A DNA stretch of 64,000 nt, from assembly GCA_012274445.1 (NCBI GenBank), contig JAAROD010000058.1, forward strand, positions 558,001 through 622,000, read 5' to 3'. This document shows positions 31,574 to 42,875 of this stretch, one piece after another. Made by a program: the position numbers and the translations under genes. The notes under the pieces are model-generated. The model was not told the origin of the DNA. It did no database searches and saw only the letters and a program-made list of their open reading frames with translations. This stretch comes from Sclerotiophoma versabilis. Taxonomy: Eukaryota; Ascomycota; Dothideomycetes; Pleosporales; Didymellaceae. Each line of letters begins with the position of its first letter. Within the stretch, counting starts at the first letter, position 1.

Positions 31574-32191
31574 TTATCGGATAACACCGTCCTTGCCTGG
31601 TGGTGGGCCCGGAGGCGGAGCGTACTGTTGGTTGCCACTGTACGCTGGCTGCGGGCTCTGAAGCTCGACGCCGTTCTGCTGGCCATAGTAGCTCTGGTTC
31701 GCGCCGTTGCCGTAGTAGCCGTTATTGTTGTTCGTCGCAGCGGAGTATGGAGGAGCAGGTGCACTATTGTAGTTGTTGTTGTTACTATTGTTGTAGTAAG
31801 GCTGCGAGTTGCTGTTGTTGGCAGGTCGAGCAGCCCAGCCAGTGCCGTAGAAAGGTGTGCGGCCGGCCTTGCGCCTGCGACGAGCGGTTATGCAGCTATG
31901 CATGGTCAGCGGAATGATCATGGTAAATTGAAACCTTGTGCAGCTTCTAGAACTTCATGTGAAAGTTCAAAGGTGGACTTGCCTGCAAAAGAAGAAGAGG
32001 AGCAGAAATCCGACCACAACGACTGCGAGGACAACCCATCGCACCCAGGAGTTCCATGCGGACTGGCGATAGCATCGTCGTACACCGTAACGATCATAGT
32101 AGCATCTTGATTGAGCCATGACGTTAGTGAATTGTGTTGATAAAGCTGCCAACAGTAATAACCGAGAACGTGTTGATGGTGTGGAGAACAT
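31574..32191 (-). CDS. RCR-like single-pass membrane protein
   Basis: Two exons (32191-31983, 31895-31574) encode 176 aa. The 87-nt intron has a GC donor (AG/GCAAGT), a GCTGAC branch and a TAG acceptor, and the joint reads FFFCSCITARRRRK. Features are a signal peptide (about 1-27, ending NVMAQ), a short luminal part with Cys and Tyr residues, one membrane segment (WVVLAVVVVGFLLLFFFC), a basic cluster RRRRK just inside, then an Asn/Tyr/Pro-rich tail with many NN and YY pairs ending PPGPPPGKDG. This is the layout of the RCR (resistance to Congo red) family, which in yeast influences chitin deposition and vacuolar sorting of membrane proteins. The identity with RCR is moderate and the function is inferred. 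Confidence 0.8.
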
Positions 32192-34312
32192 GCTGACGGT
32201 GTGAAGAGAGAAAGTCGGAAGTAGGACAGAGTAGGTAAAGGTATGGAAGGTGCGACGAATGACGTCTTTAGCAACCGTTCGCAGAAGCTGGGGTGCGCGA
32301 TCAGGTTATAAAGGAAGGGCAACTCAAGGAAATGCAAAGCCACAGCATAGGGTCAACGTACTCATCACCGTAAAATTGCCGAGCAGCTAGAGCGGGCATC
32401 TTTTTGTTCGCTTGGCCGTCTATCCGGTTGAAACTAGAGGTGTCTGGAGAGCTGTGAGAGGGTGTTGCGAGCTGGTGGGCCGCGGGTAAGAGCTCCTAAG
32501 GTGGGTATGACGAAGTCTAAATGCTTGAACAGGTCCGCGTCTCGAAGATCGGTGCGGCTGTGCACTTGGCAGGAGAGCTAGTTCGGTTGTGACGGAGAGT
32601 GCTGCGGCTGGCAACGATGACGCCAGGCGCGCTGTGATTTGCTGCAGGGACGGGCTCGAGGTGTGCTGATGTTTCGTGGTGGCTTAGTCTCCAGGTGTGG
32701 GGATATCAAAGCAGGTGGATGACTGTCGAAGCTTCGGTCCTGGTTCTAGAGCATTCGTGTTGTGTTCGCACGAGACTCCTCGGTGAAAACTGACCGTCTC
32801 GTATATGGAGTGCACAGAGGTGATGGTCACGAGGTCGAGTTCGAGTCCAAGCCTTGGAGTGGCCAATTTCCGAGCTCCCTTCGCTGAACGTAAGCCAGCG
32901 AGGTGTGTTGAGACGGTGTTCATTGTGTAGTTCCTGGATATGAAGGTCTTGCAGTACCGGCATCCAATCACGTACGTGAGTTCGAGCCATTACCGACGAC
33001 ACAACACTCTCCGCTCGTACTGACGATGTTTGAGGCATCGTTGAGCCATAAGAACCCATGCACAGATTGTTGCACGCTGCAGCACCCCAGTTCGGCTGTG
33101 GTCTGCAGCGCCGTTGACCCCACAATGCCCACAAGGCTGATGCACCAGCTCTGCTGCACCTCTGCAGCACCACCCACTTACTCTATGACTGAACCTGTAT
33201 CCTTGAAGTCGTCCCATCCCATTTCACTCTCCTTGCGGATTTTTGCACCCAGCACTTCATCGAAGCACCATTCCAGCAGCGTACGCAAAGGCAGGGATGC
33301 ACAGCTGGCCCATGGCAGAGGAGCCAATGAGAGCGCTGAAGGCCTCAATTTCCTGGATACGCTAATGCAGGATGAGTTGTTCAATTGTAGAAGGCATGGT
33401 CGCCCGCGGGTCCCACTGCCAGCGAAGCTGCTGAAATAATACTATTACTCGTGGCCGTGCCCTTTCTGCTTTCTTCCCCTCTCTGTATGCACATCTGCTG
33501 TCTTTTGCTGTGCATGTCGCATGTTCTTTGCGCACATTGAACTGGACTCTGCGACTCCCTGCGAACACGGGTACCCGGTAATGGGCTAACAGCGATTGCT
33601 GTACGACTGCGACATGAAAGGAACAATTCCGTCACCTTTCCGCAATATCGGATCTTCAGTTTACGTGCATCACAGTTGCGCTGCTCGACGCCGCTTCTAG
33701 TATGCATGCAATTGTAACAGTATGAGCGTCCACCGCCGTCGCGAGCTCCATCTCAACATTGAGTCACGAGCACGCGCAAGTCACGGTTTGCAAGGGGCAT
33801 GCCCCCATCGTCATGTGGAATGCAAGGCAATGCTGGACGTCACACAGGAGGCACAGGAAAATACAACAACTCTTTCGCTACATCTTCGAACCGAACCTGG
33901 ACCGAACCATCCATTTGTTTGTCACGCTCGCTATATGGTCGCTCGAACCGAAAGAAATGAAAATGCTACATGCTGAGTCAGATGTACTGGTGACCCTCTG
34001 TCATCCCAAGAGAACCGACATTCGCCGCAGAAAGGACAAGAAGAAAGACAACATATGCTGAAGCTTGGAAAAACGATGTGGCCATCGCTGGCCTGCAGTA
34101 TGACCTGCTTGTCTTGTCTTCCGTTCACGTCGTAAGAATCGTTAAGCATGTCGTAAGAAGCTGACGGCCGTAATCTCGTATGAACATAGGCGCGTCCAAG
34201 TCGTAAAGCCGAATAATCGAAAAGCACCACATCGAAATGGATGCGCTGTTGGGCACGTGCTGGACAAGCCATCGCCGATCACGTTATCCTTTGTTGCGGC
34301 CCATACCACGAG
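32192..34312. other. 2.1 kb without a supported gene
   Basis: Many overlapping short open frames occur on both strands, none with homology, signal peptide or credible splicing. The stretch is neither clearly AT-rich nor repetitive. It may hold a non-coding transcript or the long 5' flank of the RCR-like gene. I see nothing further. Confidence 0.5.
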
Positions 34313-35396
34313 CTATTTGCTGGCTCGGGCAATCAACCATTGAAGGACAGCGTCGAGGTTTGTCTCTTCTTTGGCGCTGATTCCGTAACAGCTCACCTCA
34401 CGATGCGACACTTCTTTGAGGTCAAGAGCATCGATGAGCTCATCAACCGAGAGCTTGCCTGGCAGGTCAGACTTGTTGCCGAGGACGAGGAGCGGGATGC
34501 CTTCAAGGGCTGGCTTCTCTAACAGTAGCTTTAGCTCTTCTCTGGCAACTGGCAGAGCGTCCCGGTCAGCCGAGTCGACGATGAACCTGGATAGATCAGA
34601 ACGGTGGAAGCGGAGGAGCGCGTGCAAAAGCGTCTTACACTATGGCGTTCACACCACGGCAATACCTCTCCCACATGGAGCGAAACCTAGGTTGACCTCC
34701 GAGGTCCCAACTGTAATTCGTGGTCAGCAGATGGACATGGACAGGGTAGTATGCCAGCATGCGATCCGAGTGGCTCAAACCAGCTCGGTGGCACAAGAGG
34801 TGGACCTGCGTGACCAATGCGGCACAGGAAAACACTCACCACTTCAAGGTTACATGGCCTTTTTGAACGCGCTTCATGTTGAAGCCGACGGTAGGGATGG
34901 AGCTATGGCCATTAGCGCTTGGACCAAGTGTGACGATGGAGCTCTGGGTTGCGCAGAGCAGTGCAGTGGGCACGCAGCTGCTTGCACAACGCGAAGCAGG
35001 TATTGACGCACTCAACAGTGAACTCGCCTCCCTAGACGGCATCTTGTCAGTCGGACATGTTCGCAGAGGTATCGTGGAGGCAGCGCGGCTACTTCCCGAT
35101 CTGGAAGACACTCACCGCCAGAACTCTCAGCAGCGACGTCTTGCCAGCATTTTGCAGCCCTATCATGGTGATGTCCATCTCTGTCGCCCTGCAGAGTGAA
35201 GCTAGTCAGCGTCCATGTTGGATCATGGTCGGAAGTCGTACTGCTGCCTCTCCGGAGCGAGGTGGGCAGCAGTGGACAGATATCAGAGGTGCATCAGGCA
35301 TCGAGGCTGGTGCATGTGCAGGCGCAAGGCAAGAAGGCAGACGCACCAGAACAGGCGCAGGAGCCAGTCGTAGATACGGCGGAAGATGCTCGCCAT
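34313..35396 (-). CDS. ARL8: Arl8-type small GTPase
   Basis: Six exons (35396-35347, 35188-35116, 35031-35012, 34902-34840, 34710-34639, 34586-34313) encode 183 aa, close to the 186 aa of animal Arl8. Exon 3 is only 20 nt. The N-terminal amphipathic helix MASIFRRIYDWLLRLFW replaces a myristoylated Gly, as in Arl8. G1 (GLQNAGKTS), switch I (IPTVGFNMKRV), G3 (WDLGGQPRFRSMW), G4 (NKSD) and G5 (SAK) are all assembled correctly across the splice joints. Arl8 controls lysosome or vacuole positioning and fusion. Introns are unusually long for the window (52-158 nt), and the gene is intron-dense for its size. Confidence 0.94.
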
Positions 35397-35869
35397 GGTG
35401 GGAGCACTGGTGGTGGCAGTGGCCGCGAGCTGTGAGTGTCCACCCGCGAGAACAGGTGATGGACGCTGGATGCTGGTGCGAAAGCGTGGGATCCTTGCTG
35501 CGGGGTCTATTCGGTAGTGATTGGCGATCACGCCGGCGTCGAGTAGCAGCAACAGAGAATTGACAACAATGCAATAAAGATGCAAAGCGTGCCGGCTGCA
35601 AAGTGACGGGGTGAAGAGCGAGAACTGCGCCGCCCCAGGAAAAGGCCGCAGGTGGAAGGAGAGGTCGTTGTGCACACTTTCGCCGCGGGCAGGTGACTTC
35701 CGCTGCTGCAAGCTCCGGGCCTAGCGCCTTCCCGCCGCTGCCTTTGCATTTGCGCGTCCGTGCTTTCAAAAAAGTTATGCGGCCGACTGCGACTGCGAAT
35801 TGCGAGCATTCCACCCACTTCTCTCGCTGTGACCGCCCACGCGACCGTCCCTAGCAAGCGTCGCCCGCC
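35397..35869. other. Divergent promoter region (ARL8 / RPA2)
   Basis: 473 bp between two divergent start codons. Open frames in it have no homology. No named element was found. Confidence 0.5.
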
Positions 35870-38800
35870 ATGGCTCCTGCTGCCGCCAAAAAGCAGCCAC
35901 AGTGGTCGACGGACTTCGACACGAAGCGCCGCCAGCACCTCTTCCGGAACCCTCCCAAGGATAAGACGGCCTACCCAACACTTGCTGCCGCCGTCGACCC
36001 TCACATCAACTCGTTCAACCGCATCTTCGCTCCCGGCGGCCAGACAGAGGAGGGCATCAAGGACATCGGCGTCAAGAGCTTCACCGACGGCGACCCATAC
36101 GCCCAGTCCGCCGAGATTGGGCGCAGGAACAGGCTTTCTGTGCGCATCCAGGATGTCTTCCTGGACAAGGCCGTCCTGCCGCCCTCGAACAAGGTTGCCC
36201 TCAAGAACCGCAACATCCTGCCTGCGGAATGTCGAGAGCGCCACGCCACATACCGTGGCAAGCTCCGTGCCCGCCTGGAGTACAGAGTGAACAACGAGGA
36301 CTGGCAGGAGGAAGTCTGCGATCTGGGCCAAGTGCCTATTATGTTGAGGGTGAGACTTACCCAAGCTGCCGGACGGCGCACGCGTACAGCAGCATTGACG
36401 CTAACTTGTGCCAGTCGAACCGGTGTCACCTTGAGAACATGAGCCCTGATCAGCTCGTCAAGGCCAAGGAAGAGACCGAGGAGCTGGGCGGCTACTTTAT
36501 CGTCAACGGTATCGAGAAGATCATCCGAATGCTGCAAGTGAATAGGCGCAACTACCCTATGGCCATCAAGCGTGGTGCCTTCACCAACCGTGGCCCCGGC
36601 TACACACAGTACGGCATCCAGATTCGCTCGATACGCCCCGACCAATCTTCGCAGACGAACGCGCTTCACTACCTCAGTGACGGAAACGTCAACTTCCGAT
36701 TCTCATGGAGGAAGGCAGAATACCTGGTCCCTGTCATGATGGTCATGAAGGCGTTGGTGGAAACGAACGACCGGGACATCTTCGAGGGCATCGTCGGCGC
36801 AGCTGGCTCGACAGGGTTGGCAGAGAAGCAGTTTGTCACGGATAGAGTGGAATTGCTGCTCCGAACGTACAAGGTCTACGGGTTACACTCACAGGCCAAG
36901 ACAAGGGCATACCTGGGATCCAAGTTCAAGGTCGTACTACAGCTCCCAGACGATGCCAGCGACGACGAGGCAGGTGTTGAGTTTCTGCGAAAAATCGTCC
37001 TGCCGCACCTTGGAGCGTACAACGTCACTCCAGCGCAGAATGCCGACAAGTTCCAGATGATCCTCTTCATGATCCGGAAGCTGTATTCCTTGGTCGAGGG
37101 CGAATGCTCGGTCGACAACCCTGATGCCGTCCAGAACCAGGAAATCTTGCTTGGAGGTCAGCTTTACGGAATGGTCATCAAGGAAAGACTAGACGAGTGG
37201 CTGAACTCGATTCGACCAGTCCTGCAGGACTGGGGTCGCCGAAATGAGTGGAAGTCCTTTACATCGCCCGAGTTCAAGAAGGAGTTCGTGCCGAGAGTGC
37301 TAAAGAGGACAACTATGGATATTGGACGCGCCATGGAGTATTTCCTGTCTACTGGCAATCTCGTCAGTCCTACTGGTCTTGACCTGCAGCAGACGGCCGG
37401 TTTCGTCGTTGTGGCTGAGAAGATCAATTTCTACCGTTTCATCAGCCACTTCAGGATGGTGCACAGAGGTGCTTTCTTCGCCCAGCTCAAGACCACTACC
37501 GTACGAAAGCTGTTACCGGAAAGTTGGGGCTTCATGTGTCCTGTCCACACACCCGACGGTTCTCCATGTGGGTTGCTTAACCATTTCGCGCACAAGTGCA
37601 AGTTGGCCACACAGAACGTTGATGTTTCGGCCATTCCCAAGCTGGTGGCGCAACTAGGCGTATCAAGCAAGTCCTCCGCGTCACTTGAGTCAAGTGTTGT
37701 CGTACAGCTTGACGGCCGCGTCTTGGGCTTTTGCTCACCAAAGCAAGCCAAGGTCATCGCAGACACATTGCGATACTGGAAAGTCGAAGGCACGCATGAT
37801 GTGCCCTTGGAGCTTGAGATCGGTTATGTTCCCAACTCGAACGGTGGTCAGTACCCTGGTGTCTTTATGTTCTCGCAGGTCGCACGCATGTATCGACCTG
37901 TCAAATACCTGCCTCTGGGCAAGCTGGACTATGTTGGACCATTCGAGCAGCCTTACATGTCAATCGCCTGCACAGATCCCGAGATCGTGTCTGGCGACTC
38001 TACGCACGTCGAGTTTGACCCTACCAATATCTTCTCGATCATTGCCAACATGACACCGTTCTCCGATTTTAATCAGTCGCCGCGAAACATGTACCAATGT
38101 TTGTCTGCTGACCACGAGGTGCTCACCAACACTGGTTGGAAAGCTCTCCCAACGATCCAGGCCGCAGATCAGGTAATGACAATGGATCTTCAAACAGGCA
38201 TTCAACAATGGAACACAGTTCAGGCGACGACACGTCTGGCTCGTAGCGGATCCCTCTACAGACTCAAGAGTGGCGGTTTGGACGCTGTCTGTAACGAGAG
38301 TCATCGCTGGTATCTTAACACGAAAGATCAACCCACTACCTATACGGCATATACCACACAGCAGATGTTGGACAACCAGCTAGTTGCACTCAGAAACTCT
38401 TCTGGCAAGGCAATGGGTCAATGGGATCGCAAGTCCGGTACAACCACTCATATCAATCACAAGATCCCTACTGTCGGACACAATGGCAATGCCATGTATT
38501 TGTGGACGGACTGCTCCTGGCTTCCCAGGGATTTCGTCACTGACGAAGCGTGCAATCTGGACTGGTGTCGATTCATTGGCCTGGTGATGGGTGATGGTGG
38601 TATCAACCACATTACCAATGCTCAGGGTCAGGATTACTATTACATCCAGATACATCAATGTGCTGGGAAGCCCGCTGCAAAGGCGTACATCGAGGGTCTT
38701 TTAGAACGTTTGGCTGCGAAGCTCCCTGGCTTTGCTATCAATCCGCCGTGCGTGTCTGGCGTCAAGGAGAAGCACACTTGGACTATCAATCACCGCGACA

Positions 38801-41025
38801 TGTACCACTTCTTCCTACCCATGATACGCGGACCGCAGTCCTATGATCCTTTGGACGATGTAATGTGCCGCACTTATCAAGCGACTCATTATCAAGCATT
38901 GTCAAGGTCAGACAACGAGCCTGTCTTACCCGTACCTGAAGGCTGGAAGACCGGCAACTGGTGGTACCTTCGACGCTGGATATATTATCCTTGGCTATAC
39001 TTACTGGCCCGGAACCAAGCTCGAGCCATGATTAAGGGTATAGCCGCTGCTGATGGCGAATGGAGCCTATTATTAAAGGCGCAATCGAACACTGGCGGAA
39101 GTGGTCGTGGTGGCGGCGGTGCAAAGAGGATCAAGCTGTCAATGGACAGCGTCCGATCAGAGCAACTGGCTGTTCCTCTCATCAATAGAGGAGTCGTGCG
39201 GGTGTTCAACAGCTCGATCCCGTTGATGCACGACCTGTCTGTGCTTGGCCTGTTGGCTGACACGAGAGTCAATATCGGTGTCAACCACAAAAAAGGGGAA
39301 TGGATGCAGAGTATTGGTAGTAACGCCAACGCTACTGGGTGGCGCATATCCTTTTCCTTCGCCAAAAGCGAACTCGCTGTGGCTGCTCCCAAGCCGGAGC
39401 CTTACGACAACCCCCGCCACGACGGATATGTCTACTGTTTGACAGTGCCGAATGGCAACTTCCTAGCTCGAAGAACCGTCGAATACAGCGACAACGACAA
39501 GACTCAGGAGGTTCTAGACGCAGCGCAAAAGCCTTTCTATACCGGAAACTGTCAGATGGGTAAACAATCGATGGGTACACCTGGAACCGCGCTGCGATAC
39601 CGCACAGATAACAAGACTTACCGCCTACAAACGGGTCAAACGCCTATTGTACGACCACCCCTCCATAACGAGTATGGCTTCGACAACTTCCCTAATGGCA
39701 CTAACGCTGTTGTGGCGGTCATTTCCTACACCGGTTACGACATGGACGACGCCATGATCTTGAACAAGTCTGCACATGAGCGTGGCTTTGGTCACGGTAC
39801 CATCTACAAGACAAAGATCTGTGATCTTGAAGAGGGTGGACGCCGAAACAGGTCTGGAAAGACAGTATCCAAGCTTTTCGGTTTTGCTCCTGAAGGAATC
39901 AAGAAGGCGTCCTATCTAGATACACTAGACGAGGACGGCTTCCCACGTGTTGGAACACTTTTGCGCCACGGCGATGTTATCGCAGCATGGCACACAGTTT
40001 CGTATGACGCTGCCACCGACGACTACATCAACCGCGACGCCAATACCCAGTTCTTTAAATACAAGGAGGACGAACTCGCCTTTGTAGAAGAAGTTCGCAT
40101 TATTGGCTCAGAAGATGGTACACAACCCTGCCAGAAGATCAGCGTTAAGCTCCGCGTCCCTCGATCCCCCATTATAGGTGATAAGTTCTCTTCCCGTCAC
40201 GGGCAGAAGGGTGTTTGCTCCCAAAAGTGGCCCTCGATTGACATGCCATTCTCTGAATCCGGCATTCAACCGGACGTAATCATCAACCCTCACGCCTTCC
40301 CCTCCCGTATGACGATCGGCATGTTCGTCGAATCACTTGCCGGCAAAGCAGGCGCCATGCACGGTATCGCTCAGGACTCGACCCCCTTCCGCTTTGACGA
40401 GCAGAATACTGCCGTCGACTTCTTTGGCCATCAGCTCATGAAGGCTGGATATAACTACTACGGCAACGAACCCATGTACTCCGGCATTACAGGCCAGGAA
40501 CTTGCCGCCGATATCTACATTGGCGTTGTGTACTACCAGCGTCTTCGTCACATGGTTAACGACAAATACCAGGTCCGTACCACAGGTCCCATCAACTCAA
40601 TGACAGGACAACCCATCAAGGGAAGGAAGAAGGGTGGTGGTATTCGTGTTGGTGAGATGGAGCGCGATGCGCTTATTGCCCATGGAACTGCCTTCTTGTT
40701 GCAAGATCGTCTGATGAACTGCTCCGATTATACCAAGGCGGCTGTCTGCCGTGGATGTGGCAGCTTCCTATCTACTGCGCCAACTGTCAACGAGTATTCG
40801 CGCAAGAAGGATGCGGGAGGCAGAAATTTGATAATCAGGTGTAGGAGGTGTGCGAGAATCGCGGATGGCCATGAAAGCAAGAGTGATACTTGGACGGACG
40901 GGCAGGGCATTCGGTTCAGCGGTGGCGATAACATTGCGACGGTTGCTGTGCCCGGTGTTCTGAAGTACCTTGACGTTGAGCTGGCAAGTATGGGTGTCAG
41001 GCTCAAGTTCAATGTTGCACCTTAA
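35870..41025 (+). CDS. RPA2: RNA polymerase I second-largest subunit, with intein
   Basis: Two exons (35870-36349, 36415-41025) encode a 1696-aa precursor; removal of the 484-aa intein leaves 1212 aa, the normal size of A135/RPA2. It is half of the Pol I active centre that transcribes rRNA. HRGAFFAQLKTTTVRKLLPE is the Pol I version of the beta-subunit block, which separates it from RPB2. GYDMDDAMILNKSA and the GDKFSSRHGQKG hybrid-binding block are intact. The C-terminal zinc site shows CRGCG and CRRCA. The 65-nt intron is phase 0. The intein interrupts the conserved RNMYQ/CQMGKQSMG junction. It is divergent from ARL8. Functional Pol I requires protein splicing. Confidence 0.96.
38098..39549 (+). 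mobile_element. Intein with LAGLIDADG homing endonuclease in RPA2
   Basis: In-frame insert of 484 codons beginning CLSADHEVLTNTGW (block A, Cys1) and ending YTGN before Cys+1 of the host. Block B is NESH instead of the usual TxxH. Two LAGLIDADG-type motifs are present, FIGLVMGDGGI and MIKGIAAADGEW, each keeping the acidic residue needed for cleavage, so the endonuclease could be active. Block F is VYCLTVPNGNFLARR. The C-terminus is atypical: about 25 residues lie between block F and the last Asn, and the penultimate residue is Gly, not His. A Gly-rich linker lies inside the endonuclease region (about 39098-39123). No frame break. An RPA2 intein is known from Phaeosphaeria nodorum, and this is probably an allele at the same site. 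Confidence 0.93.
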
Positions 41026-41233
41026 GTATGGAAAGATAAGAGTTTGAGGTTTGGGCAACATCTGTAGGCATTGCTCGGCGTTAGGGACTGTAAAAGTTAC
41101 CCGGGCTCTTTAGCAGCATCAGCGGAGTTCTTAAATTGACAAATTCATCCACTTCAAAATTCACTGTTTAGCTCCGTGCCCTCCACACTCAAACACAGTC
41201 GATTTGAACACCCTTCACGCCTTCTACCCTCGA

Positions 41234-42142
41234 TCAATAGGGGTCCTGGCGCCCTTTGATTCGATGTACATGCCTTACCACAACCTTTACTCCATCAGTG
41301 CTCTCCAATCTCTTAATCTCCTCCCTTACTCCTCGCGCAATCACCTCGGCGATGGCAACGCTACGATGCGTTCCAGCGGTACAGCAAATAGCTATCCCCC
41401 TCTCGCGTCCTCCATGTTTTGCAAATCTCGTCAACTCGTCCACGGTATGGTATATCTCCCTTCGCGCCTTTGTGTCCTGCAGCACAACATCTTGCACTGT
41501 ACCCGAGACGCCTGAGTAGTTCTCACAGATGTGTGGTGGCGGGACGCGAAAGTTTCCTGCGTCAATAGTGTGCCAGAGCGGAACGCGGAGCGGTAGATGC
41601 TCATTCAGTAGCGCGGCAAAAGCTCTTGTAGTTGGGGTGCGGTCAGTAGAGAACGTGAGAAGGTATATTGTCGGCATCGAGGGGTTCTGTTTGAGAATCG
41701 ACCGTAGAGGTGGTGCCGTTGTCAACTCCCGCGTATGGTGCGTGTTGGGTGAGTGCTTCAAGAGAACCACTGGTACTAGGCTTGCGGGTGTGGACGACAA
41801 TGTGCTGCGTGCCGTTTCGACCATGTTCCTGCCTCTGTTGTCCATGTATTCAGTAACTCGTACAAAGCGTGGCTCAGGCAGAGCTAAGAGCATGGTGCCT
41901 GTTGTCTCGTTTATGCTTCTGCTTCCATTGTCGGTGTACTCGAAGTTTCTTGGGGGAGGAACAAACGGTATAGACGGTAGATCCCGGTGCATGTATGGAT
42001 CATTAAGCAGTGAAGAAGGGTGTGTGAAGTGAGTGGCATGTGGACATACGTCGTAGAGCGCCAAACATGCTTGTGTGCCACTCGGACCAGGGAGATTTGT
42101 ATGGAGCCGCCTAGGTGCAGCGGTGGCGTAGGTAGAATGCAT
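41234..42142 (-). CDS. RapZ C-terminal-domain protein
   Basis: 302 aa from the ATG at 42142 to the stop at 41234. The C-terminal ~130 residues match the RapZ C-terminal fold: IYLLTFSTD near its start, then GIAICCTAGTHRSVAIAEVI, like the GCTGGKHRS loop of bacterial RapZ, and a final RHVHR block. In bacteria this domain binds glucosamine-6-phosphate and small RNA; the fungal role is unknown. The P-loop kinase half of RapZ is missing. The first ~160 residues are poorly conserved and Pro/Thr-rich. A GTATGT donor lies at about codon 35, so an unseen N-terminal intron or a later start is possible. The domain call is good; the gene model is less so. Confidence 0.75.
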   Translation of the reverse strand: MHSTYATAAPRRLHTNLPGPSGTQACLALYDVCPHATHFTHPSSLLNDPYMHRDLPSIPFVPPPRNFEYTDNGSRSINETTGTMLLALPEPRFVRVTEYMDNRGRNMVETARSTLSSTPASLVPVVLLKHSPNTHHTRELTTAPPLRSILKQNPSMPTIYLLTFSTDRTPTTRAFAALLNEHLPLRVPLWHTIDAGNFRVPPPHICENYSGVSGTVQDVVLQDTKARREIYHTVDELTRFAKHGGRERGIAICCTAGTHRSVAIAEVIARGVREEIKRLESTDGVKVVVRHVHRIKGRQDPY

Positions 42143-42875
42143 ATAGAAGAAGGAGATAGGAGGACGCGTTCGCGCACCAGAGTACTTGGAACTGCAAGCT
42201 ACAGGGTGGTTGTCGTGTGTTTTTGCGCGCCGTTCAAGGTGGCCCAAGAACCACTGAACTCTGACTCTTTTCGGTTCGCGTAGGTGCTCGGGTCGTTAAA
42301 GAAGACAATGCAGGATAGATAGGGACCCTCGAATAAACCGAAGAATAATAAGGAAGGATGCGTAAGCTAAGAAAAGTACAGTCTGAGGTCGGCGAGCCCG
42401 GTACTTGCCCATTGACCAGTGACGGTCAAATCAACAGCTGGCGTTTCGCACAGATAGTTCGATAGATGAACGGTCTTGCACGTGCACCACCGTTTAGTGT
42501 GACGAGTATCCTTCCGAACTATGTGAGGGGCGAGGTAGGAAGGGTGTGGATGTTGCTCTGTCCAAGTCGACAGACGGTAAGAGCAGGAGGTAGTACGCCA
42601 ACGTAATATCAGGAGAGAGCGTTGTAAACGAGGTTGCCTTGCGCGAATTCGAGCTTTGGTTTGCTCCTGTCACCAACCCATATCGCTCACAGATTTCAAT
42701 CAAGTAGAACATAACAGTATCGTGTAACCATGGGCTACGGGGTGGAGTTGGGTGTGGGCCTGAACATTATATCGTTTCGCATTTTGCTGTTCGCTGCTAC
42801 ATCTATCATCCTCGTGATCTTGCCACGATCCCTCTAAACATAAGCAAGATTAGGAGCTCCTAAAACCATCATTGT
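42143..42875. other. Intergenic, nothing recognised
   Basis: 733 bp between the RapZ-like 5' end and the COP1 3' end. Could include an unseen 5' exon of the RapZ-like gene. No other feature found. Confidence 0.5.

Noticed and set aside
32706..33439. Overlapping frames on both strands in the 2.1-kb gap
   Set aside because: Several frames of similar length cover the same DNA on both strands and none has ordered motifs.
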